Positions 33,994-41,933 of a DNA stretch of 64,000 nucleotides are shown piece by piece. Numbering within the stretch: the first letter of the stretch is position 1; each line of letters begins with the position of its first letter. The stretch comes from Rosettibacter primus (GTDB lineage: Bacteria > Bacteroidota > Ignavibacteria > Ignavibacteriales > Melioribacteraceae). The notes under the pieces are model-generated. The model ran no database searches, had not been told where the DNA came from, and worked only from the letters and a program-made list of their open reading frames with translations. The stretch covers positions 43,672 to 107,671 of the forward strand of contig NZ_JAYKGK010000011.1 in NCBI RefSeq assembly GCF_036860675.1. Direction: 5' to 3'. The translations under genes were made by a program, and so were the position numbers.

Positions 33994-34315
33994 AATAATA
34001 AAGTGTTAACCAGTAAGTTAGTTTCTCGCTGTCTGTTTTTTCGACTCTATGTTTTACATGTGCGGGTATGATAAGATAATCACCGGGTTTTAATTTTATT
34101 GAATAATTATCTTCAAATAATATCTCGGCACTTCCACTCAAGAGTAAAACAAATTCATTTTGTGTCTGGTTATACCAGAATCCTTCCGGTGAAAAATGTG
34201 CTTTTGATATAATTCTCTCCAAACGAAAATTTTCATTTAGAATAATATCTTCAAAAAATTCTTTTGATAAATCTTCCGGAACATTTTCAAAAATATTTCT
34301 TACTTCTATTTTCAT
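33992..34315 (-). CDS. Small single-domain cupin protein
   Basis: A 107-residue single cupin barrel. The first cupin motif is degenerate: the stretch around EGFWYNQTQNEFVLLLSGSAEI has the Glu and Gly but not the usual pair of His. The second motif is better kept, KPGDYLIIPAHVKHRV. The metal site is therefore reduced. It ends at a terminator shared with groES and is read 2 bases after the thiamine-diphosphate enzyme gene, so both are one transcript. The substrate is unknown. Confidence 0.82.
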   Translation of the reverse strand: MKIEVRNIFENVPEDLSKEFFEDIILNENFRLERIISKAHFSPEGFWYNQTQNEFVLLLSGSAEILFEDNYSIKLKPGDYLIIPAHVKHRVEKTDSEKLTYWLTLYY

Positions 34316-34317
34316 TC

Positions 34318-35472
34318 TTAATAATCCACAATTATGATTTTCATTTCATTTGAAGATAATGCTTCGTGCAGAACAGCATCAATTTCGAATGGGTCATCTG
34401 GATTTGAAATACTGAGTAAATATTTTTCATAACCTGCAAGAATATGTCTTAACAATTTTCTATGAATTGGTTGATTGCCTGTTGCTGCAGCTTTTTTGTT
34501 ATAAAATATAACAACCTTCAAAGGTATCTCTCTATTAAATGCTCCGAGAAGACCAAGATTTCCTGCAGATATAAAACTGAAATCACCTGTTAATGCCCAT
34601 ACATTTTTTTTGCCTGCTAAGTATGCACCAATTGCAAGTGGAATACTTCCTCCCATATATGTTACAATATCTATACTGTTATAAGGAGGAAATGCAAAAG
34701 AACTTGATGAGCCTGTATCTCCTGTTGCAATATCTCTCTTAATATTTTTAAAAACATTAAAGAAAGGAATGTACTGAAGAGCTCCTTCTTTAGCTTTTTC
34801 TGTTAAACTATCAGGAACAAAAGGCAATTCCGGCCGAACTACTGTCTCAAGATTTCCATTTAGCTTTTTGGCAATAAATAATTTATACTGATAATCAGCA
34901 AGAAGTGGGCTTACAACATGTGAATAAATATTTCTTTCGTATGAAAAATTTCTTTTAAGATTCTGTTTTGGAGTAAATTCTATTTCTAATTTCGTATTTA
35001 ATGCATCAACAATAACAGCAACAGGCATCTTTTTTCTTTCAGACTCAAAAAATGCATTGACTATATCATCATAAACTGTTTCGTTTCTTGAAGTAATAAA
35101 TGGCATACTCATGCCTTCAAGAATTGGGGCTATTTCAAGTATATTGTCAGAATGTTTGCCTGATTTATCATCAAAAATTATTGTAACAAATCCTGCTGTT
35201 AGTTCTGTATACAGTGAGTCACTCACACTGTTTGCGGCTTTCATTAATCCATGAGCTTTCATCAGAACAGCTGCACGTTTTCCAAGAATGCTTGCACCAT
35301 GAGAAATTGTGTATGCAACTTCTTCATGAAATGACATTTTAAGACTTCGCATTGTTAACTCATTATAAAATTGAAATGTTTCACTTGCTCCGTAGCCGGG
35401 AACAAATGTAACTATTTCAACTCCCAAATCATTCAGGGCATGAGCTATAGCTTGATAAATTGTTGCTTTCAT
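34318..35472 (-). CDS. Thiamine-diphosphate enzyme, IorA-like
   Basis: A 384-residue protein with an N-terminal pyrimidine-binding half (FVPGYGASETFQFYN, with Glu in FHEEVAYTISHGAS) and a C-terminal diphosphate-binding half (GDTGSSSSFAFPPYNSIDIV, YMGGSIPLAIGAYLAGKK, LTGDFSFISAGNLG, FYNKKAAATGNQP). The second half follows the alpha subunit of indolepyruvate:ferredoxin oxidoreductase, but the C-terminal ferredoxin domain of that enzyme is missing, as is any beta subunit. It could be a 2-oxoacid decarboxylase-type enzyme rather than an oxidoreductase. It is transcribed with a small cupin gene; the physiological substrate is not deducible. Confidence 0.72.
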   Translation of the reverse strand: MKATIYQAIAHALNDLGVEIVTFVPGYGASETFQFYNELTMRSLKMSFHEEVAYTISHGASILGKRAAVLMKAHGLMKAANSVSDSLYTELTAGFVTIIFDDKSGKHSDNILEIAPILEGMSMPFITSRNETVYDDIVNAFFESERKKMPVAVIVDALNTKLEIEFTPKQNLKRNFSYERNIYSHVVSPLLADYQYKLFIAKKLNGNLETVVRPELPFVPDSLTEKAKEGALQYIPFFNVFKNIKRDIATGDTGSSSSFAFPPYNSIDIVTYMGGSIPLAIGAYLAGKKNVWALTGDFSFISAGNLGLLGAFNREIPLKVVIFYNKKAAATGNQPIHRKLLRHILAGYEKYLLSISNPDDPFEIDAVLHEALSSNEMKIIIVDY

Positions 35473-35641
35473 CTAATAAATAATAAAATTAGTTTTATAC
35501 TAAGATAAAATAAATTCTGTATTTTTATTGCTGAAAATAATATTTAATCTACTATAATTTTAACTGACTTCCATTTTTATCACTTTTATTTTTTGTAATC
35601 TTTAGATATTATTAATGATTGATAAATATTTTTAAAGTAAT

Positions 35642-37462
35642 ATGCTCAATAAAACTTTTTCATATGCTATAATTCTTCTTCCTTTATTTCTAATTTCAAA
35701 ATTATTCAGCCAAACAGAAAATGAGATAATTGCAAAAGCAGGAAATATTAAAATTACTAAGAAGGAATTCATTGAACGTTATGAATTTTCTCCCCACGCG
35801 CAAACAGAAGATGCTTTTGACACAGCAACAATAAAAAGAGATTTCTTATATACTCTTTTAGCCGAAAAATTACTCGCTCAGGATGCAATAAAACAAAATT
35901 TAGATAAATCCGAAGACTTCATTTATTTAATGAATTACATTAAAAATATTTTCCTTCGTGATGCACTCTATAAAAAAGAAATTAAAGACAAAATTGTAAT
36001 AACTGATTCAGCTATTACTGATGGCAAAAATAAGATGTTCAAAACTCTCAAAGTAAAATTTATTTTTTCAGTTGATGAAAATGAAATTAAAGAAATTTAT
36101 TCATCACTTCAGAATGGAGCATCTTTTGACTCAATTTTATCACTGCGACCGGAAAATTCAGAACAATTAAATTATGCCGAGGTAACTTTTGGAAACATGG
36201 CTCCAGAAATCGAAGAACAAATATTTAAGTTAACACCTGAAGAATTTACAATCCCAATAAAATTAAAAGAAGGTTGGTACATTTGTAAAGTTTATGATGT
36301 AATTAAAAAAAGTGACCTTAATTCTTCAGATATTTCAAAAATCAAAAGAATAATTGAATCAAGAATAGAAGACAAACTTTATGAGGAATTTTATAATAAA
36401 TTTTTCAAAGGAATAACAATAAATGTTGACCGTCAATTATTTGATAAATTATCAAGTAAGATTTTTAATTTTATAAAACAAAATCAAAATTATTTCTTAG
36501 ATAAAAAAAATAATAAACTAAGATTTTCAGAATTAGAGTTTTCTCAAATACAAAAATCTTTTTCAGATAAAGAAGTTAATCTTCCATTTGTAAAATTCGA
36601 AGATTCGCCAGTCACTTTAAAATATTTTCTTAAAAACATTGGGTTTACAGGAATAGAGTTCGATTCAATTAGCATTGAAGAGATCAAAAGCAAATTGAAT
36701 AATTTTGTAAGCAGCTTTATCAGAAATGAACTTTATGCAAGAGAAGCACAAAAACGAGGTTATGATAAATTGCCAGAAGTTTATGAAGACTTAAATATGT
36801 GGAAAGATTATTATTTATCGCGCATAAGGATGAAAGAAATCTTCAAAGAACAAAATGTAAGTGATAACGAAGCAAAAGAATTTTATTTGAAAATGGACAG
36901 AACTATAGAAGAACCAGATAGTGTTAATATATTAGAAATAAATTCAGAAAATCTTGAAACAATAGAACAAATATTAAATGAATTAAATGATGGCATCAGC
37001 TTCGATGAGATTCAGAAAAAATATTCAACAACAAAAATCACAGGTTTGCAACCAGTAAATAAACTTGGTGAAATTGGAAAGATTGCAGTCAATATGAATA
37101 AAGGTGATGTTTTTGGTCCAATTAAAGCTGATTATGGATATTCAATTATAAAACTAATTGACAAAAAGAAAGGTGAAAAAAAGAAAATCGAAACTTTTGA
37201 AGAAGCTAAAGACGATATAAAAAATATTATTCAAACAAAAAAAATGTATAATGAACTTGATAAATTAACTGCAAAACTTGCAGTTGAAAATGGAATAGAG
37301 ATAAATGAAAATATTTTAAAATCAATTAAAGTATCAAACATAAATATGATTGTATTCAGAAGATTTGGATTTGGCGGACAGCTTATTGCAGTTCCTTATG
37401 CACCACTTTTTTATAGATGGCATAAAATTTATCAACAGATGAAAAAAGAATTATCTTTTTAA
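35642..37462 (+). CDS. Exported peptidyl-prolyl isomerase of the PpiC/SurA type
   Basis: A 606-residue protein with signal peptide (IILLPLFLISKLFSQ) followed by a helical chaperone-like part with two rotamase-like regions, about 140-215 (LRPENSEQLNYAEVTFGNMAPEI) and about 420-510 (ITGLQPVNKLGEIG ... GPIKADYGYSIIKLID). The second keeps the parvulin pattern best. Such proteins help fold outer-membrane proteins in the periplasm. It is the first of four genes read together with a solute-binding protein, histidine kinase and NtrC-type regulator. The next gene starts 2 bases after its stop, so cotranscription is likely, but a functional tie is not evident. Confidence 0.83.
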   Translation: MLNKTFSYAIILLPLFLISKLFSQTENEIIAKAGNIKITKKEFIERYEFSPHAQTEDAFDTATIKRDFLYTLLAEKLLAQDAIKQNLDKSEDFIYLMNYIKNIFLRDALYKKEIKDKIVITDSAITDGKNKMFKTLKVKFIFSVDENEIKEIYSSLQNGASFDSILSLRPENSEQLNYAEVTFGNMAPEIEEQIFKLTPEEFTIPIKLKEGWYICKVYDVIKKSDLNSSDISKIKRIIESRIEDKLYEEFYNKFFKGITINVDRQLFDKLSSKIFNFIKQNQNYFLDKKNNKLRFSELEFSQIQKSFSDKEVNLPFVKFEDSPVTLKYFLKNIGFTGIEFDSISIEEIKSKLNNFVSSFIRNELYAREAQKRGYDKLPEVYEDLNMWKDYYLSRIRMKEIFKEQNVSDNEAKEFYLKMDRTIEEPDSVNILEINSENLETIEQILNELNDGISFDEIQKKYSTTKITGLQPVNKLGEIGKIAVNMNKGDVFGPIKADYGYSIIKLIDKKKGEKKKIETFEEAKDDIKNIIQTKKMYNELDKLTAKLAVENGIEINENILKSIKVSNINMIVFRRFGFGGQLIAVPYAPLFYRWHKIYQQMKKELSF

Positions 37463-37463
37463 C

Positions 37464-38792
37464 ATGGATACTATAAAACCTTACATGAAAACTTTCTATT
37501 TTTCAATTACAGCAATTACTTTTCTGGTTTTATCAGTTTTTATATTCATGTACATATTTGGAAATCTTGCAGATAACAGAGATGCAGGACCAAAAAAAAT
37601 TTATTTTGCTGATAACATATCCATCAGTCATAAATATGCAATTGAAAAATTTAATCAGCTGCACAAAGGAAAAATTGAAGTTGTTCCAATTGATTTATCT
37701 TTTGAAAAATTTCAGACCAATGAAAGAAAAGAATTATTAATGAGATATTTGAGAAGCAGAAGTGACAGATTAGACATTTTTTCAATAGACCAAATATGGG
37801 TCCCACGTTTTGCAAAATTTGTTGAGCCATTGAGTAATTATTTTTCTACTAATGAAAGAGAAAATATAATTCCATATGCACTTGAATCCTGCTTTTACAA
37901 AAATCAGCTTGTAACAATTCCACTATATATTGATGTAAGTGTAATGTATTACAGAAAAGATTTATTAAAAAATATCAGTGATTATAAAGAAATTAAAAGT
38001 CAGCTTGACAGCTCAATTACATGGGAAGAATTTATTAAACTTGGTCAACGCTTGAAAAGCTTTGGTTATCCATTTTATTTATATCAGGCAGAAGCATTCG
38101 AAGGATTGATGTGCAGCTTTGTTGAACTTATTGAATCACAGAATTCTAAAATACTCGAAGGCGATTCTCTAAAATTAAACACACCTCAAGCTAATAAAGC
38201 ACTTCAGTTGCTTGTTGACCTTGTCAATAAATATAAACTTTCACCAAAAGAAATAACCAACTTTAAAGAGTACGATACTTATTATTACTTTATCGACAAC
38301 AGCGGAATATTTTTGCGCGGATGGCCTGGTTTCTTAAAATGGTATGAAACCAAATTCAACGATAAAAGTTTTGCAGATAAAATTGAGACTGTTCCTTTGC
38401 CCCATTTCAAAGAAGGTTCCAAAAAAAGTATGATTGGCGGCTGGAATTTGATGATATCAAAATATTCTTCAAAAAAGAGTGAAGCAATTGAATTTATTAA
38501 ATTCTTGATTCAGGAAGATATTCAAAAAAAATTTTATGAACTTGGTGGTTATTTACCTATCAATGCAAAAATTTATGAAGACAAAAATTATTTGAAACTA
38601 AATCCAGAACTAAATTTTTATAAATCAGTTTTTAAAACAAGCACGCGCAGACCATTTCTCGAAAAATATACTCGATATTCTGATATAATTACTTATTACC
38701 TTAATAGAGCTATTAAAAATGAAATTTCTGTAAGCGAAGCCTTAAGTAAAGCAGAAAAAATCATTAACTCAGAAGCAAGTTATATTAAATAA
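37464..38792 (+). CDS. Sugar-type extracellular solute-binding protein (family 1), membrane anchored
   Basis: A 442-residue protein with one N-terminal hydrophobic segment (about residues 10-33) that lacks a clear cleavage site or lipobox, so it may stay anchored. The rest follows the MalE-like family 1 binding proteins: AIEKFNQLHKGKIEV, IDVSVMYYRKDLLKN, TWEEFIKLGQRLKS, GGWNLMISKYSSKKSEAIEF and the late GGYLPINAKIYEDK. No permease or ATPase gene is in the operon. A two-component system follows directly (gap of 6 bases), so the likely role is ligand recognition for the kinase. The ligand is unknown. Confidence 0.85.
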   Translation: MDTIKPYMKTFYFSITAITFLVLSVFIFMYIFGNLADNRDAGPKKIYFADNISISHKYAIEKFNQLHKGKIEVVPIDLSFEKFQTNERKELLMRYLRSRSDRLDIFSIDQIWVPRFAKFVEPLSNYFSTNERENIIPYALESCFYKNQLVTIPLYIDVSVMYYRKDLLKNISDYKEIKSQLDSSITWEEFIKLGQRLKSFGYPFYLYQAEAFEGLMCSFVELIESQNSKILEGDSLKLNTPQANKALQLLVDLVNKYKLSPKEITNFKEYDTYYYFIDNSGIFLRGWPGFLKWYETKFNDKSFADKIETVPLPHFKEGSKKSMIGGWNLMISKYSSKKSEAIEFIKFLIQEDIQKKFYELGGYLPINAKIYEDKNYLKLNPELNFYKSVFKTSTRRPFLEKYTRYSDIITYYLNRAIKNEISVSEALSKAEKIINSEASYIK

Positions 38793-38798
38793 TGTGTT

Positions 38799-40268
38799 AT
38801 GGATAATTTTTTTGAAAATCTTAAAAAATATCACTTTGAATTCAAGCATCTTACAGTTTTGTTTATTGGATTAATATTCTTTCAATTGATTCTTTCGTTT
38901 GTGCACAAAACTTCTTTGCGCAATTTTGTTGAAAATGCTCAGGAATGGTATCAGAAAAATTCTGCAGAAAGATTAGCTAATCTTACTACAACTTCTCTCG
39001 AATTATTTTATGAAACTGTAAAAATGAGAAAAACAATTGACCCAAACGAAAAACGCCGTATTATTCAATTCTTTGACATAATTCTTAATCAACAAATCCT
39101 GCAGCAGAACATAGAAGAAATTTGTCTGCTTGTAGGCGAGGGTGATAAAATAAAAGCTATTGATAATGGCAATGATTTATTTGCTGTTATGTTTGAACAC
39201 AAAGAAAATATTAATTCTTCAAGACATCGTTCTGCAATTGAATTGTACAAAAAGGTAAAAAAAGAATTAATAGGCAGTGAACAGATTGTAAATATTTTAT
39301 TAAACAAAAATACTTATCATATATTTGTTCCTTTTGTGCCAAACGGGGAATTTGCAGGTGCGCTTTACATTCGCAACACACCAGATTTTTCTTTTATTCA
39401 ACAAGAAATGATTTCGAGTTACGAAGAAACATCGATAATTTATTCCGCACTTTTCCTTCTTGGACTTTTGGCAATGTACTATATTTCTACATACACAGTT
39501 AAAGAACGAGATGAAGCACAAAAATTATTAATGGAAGAACATGAAAGAAATATTAAGCAGCAAATTGAACATGAAAAAGAATCAATGTTTACAAAAAGAA
39601 TTTATCACACTCATCACAAAGCAGAAAAAGTAATGGGCTTTATCAAAGAAGATTTAAGAACACTTTCAACAGAAAACATTGATGAAGTTAAATACCGGGC
39701 AACAAAATATTCGAATTTTATCTCTCGCGTTATATATGACATGAAATGGTATGAACCTCCAATTCAGACAATTCGTAATCCATCTTTTTCAACAGATTTA
39801 AATGAAGTAATAAAATTCATGGTTGAAAATATATTCAATAGAACTTCAAGAAAATCAAAATCTTTCGAAATAAAATTGAATCTTGATGAAAAAGTTCCTA
39901 AAGTAAATATCAATGAATTTGTAGTCTGGGAAATTTTAGAACCATTAATTCAAAATAGTATAGACCACGGTGGCGATGATGATTTATTAATAACAATTAC
40001 AACCAGATATGACCCTGAAACAAAAATTTCCAATATCATTATTGAAGATAATGGACAAGGCATAAAACCTGAATTGTTAGAGAAAAACGAAAAAGGAATT
40101 AAAAAAATTTTTCTTGAAAATATATCTACAAAAAACACATCACATTCCAACAGTGGTTATGGATGTTACATAGCTTATGAAATTTCAAAACAAAGATGTG
40201 GATGGGATATTGATGCAGAAAATCTTCCAGAAAAAGGCTGCAGATTTACAATTACAATTCGAAATTAA
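38799..40268 (+). CDS. Sensor histidine kinase partnered with a solute-binding protein
   Basis: A 489-residue protein with two membrane helices (about 19-37 and 213-232) enclosing an extracytoplasmic domain of about 175 residues. A coiled-coil-like linker (EEHERNIKQQIEHEKESM) leads to a histidine-rich phosphoacceptor region RIYHTHHKAEKVMGF near residue 270. The ATPase domain has EPLIQNSIDHGG (N box), IIEDNGQGI (G1) and SGYGCYIAYEISKQ (G2). No HAMP or PAS domain is obvious. It lies between a binding-protein gene and a sigma-54 activator gene, 12 bases upstream of the latter. The probable signal is the loaded binding protein. Confidence 0.88.
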   Translation: MDNFFENLKKYHFEFKHLTVLFIGLIFFQLILSFVHKTSLRNFVENAQEWYQKNSAERLANLTTTSLELFYETVKMRKTIDPNEKRRIIQFFDIILNQQILQQNIEEICLLVGEGDKIKAIDNGNDLFAVMFEHKENINSSRHRSAIELYKKVKKELIGSEQIVNILLNKNTYHIFVPFVPNGEFAGALYIRNTPDFSFIQQEMISSYEETSIIYSALFLLGLLAMYYISTYTVKERDEAQKLLMEEHERNIKQQIEHEKESMFTKRIYHTHHKAEKVMGFIKEDLRTLSTENIDEVKYRATKYSNFISRVIYDMKWYEPPIQTIRNPSFSTDLNEVIKFMVENIFNRTSRKSKSFEIKLNLDEKVPKVNINEFVVWEILEPLIQNSIDHGGDDDLLITITTRYDPETKISNIIIEDNGQGIKPELLEKNEKGIKKIFLENISTKNTSHSNSGYGCYIAYEISKQRCGWDIDAENLPEKGCRFTITIRN

Positions 40269-40280
40269 TCTGGAGTAAAA

Positions 40281-41741
40281 ATGAATAAATACGAACAAAT
40301 AAAAGTATTGCTTATTGAAGATGAAGATTTTGATGTAAGACGAGTTGAAAACACTATTAAACCTTTTGCCGATAGAATAAAGATATGTGAAGTTGTGTCT
40401 GATGGAAAATCTGCTCTTGAACTTCTTGAAGCTAACAAAATTAACTTTGATGTAGTAATTATGGATTATCAAATTGCAGGTGGACTGCACGGTGAATATC
40501 TTATCAAAAAAATAAAAGATTTTGATCCCTCGCTTCAAATTATTGTGATTACAAAAATGACTGTCAATGTTACAGATTATGAATTTGCTCATAGTCTTAT
40601 TGAAGCTGGTGCTTTCTGGTACTGCACAAAATATCCCGGTGACATTGAAGAACATATTTATCAGCCTACTGATTTTATAATGTCAATTTTCAATGCTTTT
40701 GAAAAAAGAAAATTACTAAAGGAAAAACAGAGGTCCACTCAAAAACTAAGAAAGAATGTTGATGATATTCTGTCATCAAAAAAAATTATAGGGGTTTCTC
40801 AAACAACTGAACAATTAAGAGAACAAATAAAAAAATATTCTAACAGCAATGTGCCTGTATTAATAACAGGATTATCCGGAACAGGAAAAGAACTAGTTGC
40901 TTACAATATTCATTACAAAAGTCCTAGAAAATACGAAAATTTTGTTCCTATAAATTGCGGGGGAATACCGGACCAATTAATCGAAAGCGAACTATTTGGT
41001 TATGAAAAAGGAGCATTTACAGGTGCAGAAAAAAGTAAACCGGGATTATTTGAAATAGCCAATAATGGCACAATCTTCCTAGATGAAATTTCTGAATTAC
41101 CACTTTCATCTCAAGTAAAACTTCTTCGTGTTCTTCAGGATGGTGAAGTTGAAAAACTTGGCAGAACAGATAAAATAAAAGTTGATGTTAGAATAATTTC
41201 CGCAACAAACAAAAATTTAGAAGAAGAGGTTAAAGCAAAAAGATTCCGCGAGGATTTATATTATCGACTGAATGTAATCAACATTCACATTCCACCTTTA
41301 AGAGAAAGAAAAGAAGATATAATTTGCCTAATCGACTATTACATGAATCAATTTGCAATAGAAATAGGAAGAGAAGCCCCCATAATTTCAGAAGATGCTA
41401 TGAAATTACTAATTGACTACGACTGGCCAGGAAATATTCGTGAACTCAAAAATCTTGTTCAACGGCTATTATTTTTTGACGATAAAATAATTACACCAAA
41501 ACTTATTGAAACCGCACTTGGTAAAAAAATAAACGAGCTGGAAGATTATTTTGGAAACGAGGGAATAAGTTTTAAATCTCCAAATGGTCCTTTACCATTA
41601 AAGCAAATGGAAAGAATTTTCCGTGAAAAATATTTTAGATATATAAGAAGCAAAGTAAATTCTGATCAAGAAGCTGCATCAATTCTTGGATTAGCTCCCC
41701 CTAATTATCACAGAATGTGTAAAGAATTGGGATTAAAATAA
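40281..41741 (+). CDS. NtrC-type sigma-54-dependent response regulator
   Basis: A 486-residue protein. The receiver domain has acidic pocket EDED and phosphoacceptor Asp62 in VIMDYQIAGG. The AAA+ domain carries Walker A GLSGTGKE at 197-204, the sigma-54 contact loop GAFTGA at 244-249, Walker B GTIFLDEIS and the arginine-finger region FREDLYYRLNV. The C-terminus has a Fis-like helix-turn-helix in the last 30 residues (EAASILGLAPPNYHRMCKELG). It activates promoters using RpoN in answer to the adjacent kinase. I did not find a convincing -24/-12 promoter nearby, so its targets are open. Confidence 0.94.
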   Translation: MNKYEQIKVLLIEDEDFDVRRVENTIKPFADRIKICEVVSDGKSALELLEANKINFDVVIMDYQIAGGLHGEYLIKKIKDFDPSLQIIVITKMTVNVTDYEFAHSLIEAGAFWYCTKYPGDIEEHIYQPTDFIMSIFNAFEKRKLLKEKQRSTQKLRKNVDDILSSKKIIGVSQTTEQLREQIKKYSNSNVPVLITGLSGTGKELVAYNIHYKSPRKYENFVPINCGGIPDQLIESELFGYEKGAFTGAEKSKPGLFEIANNGTIFLDEISELPLSSQVKLLRVLQDGEVEKLGRTDKIKVDVRIISATNKNLEEEVKAKRFREDLYYRLNVINIHIPPLRERKEDIICLIDYYMNQFAIEIGREAPIISEDAMKLLIDYDWPGNIRELKNLVQRLLFFDDKIITPKLIETALGKKINELEDYFGNEGISFKSPNGPLPLKQMERIFREKYFRYIRSKVNSDQEAASILGLAPPNYHRMCKELGLK

Positions 41742-41933
41742 AGCTTGATTACAGAGTTAAGTGTTTCATACTCTGAAAACTGTAATAAAATTCCCGCAGC
41801 ACATTTCAACCGGAAGTGTATTGCATTAACAATTTTCTCTTTTCATTTCGTTTAATAATTATCCTTTATGATTCAATCAATTTCAAAAAAGTTTAGTAAT
41901 TTATAGGTTACAATTTCATAACTTCGCCAAAAA

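Noticed and set aside
35473..35641. Possible sigma-54 promoter in front of the foldase-kinase operon
   Set aside because: No GG...GC pair with the 10-base spacing of -24/-12 elements was found.
40185..40655. 156-residue open frame on the minus strand
   Set aside because: It lies opposite the kinase end and the receiver part of the NtrC-type gene, is rich in Phe/Asn/Ser as expected of antisense AT-rich frames, and resembles no family.
41750..41790. Hairpin after the NtrC-type gene (CAGAGT / ACTCTG)
   Set aside because: The stem is 6 bp with a 12-base loop and no T-run follows, so it was not called a terminator.
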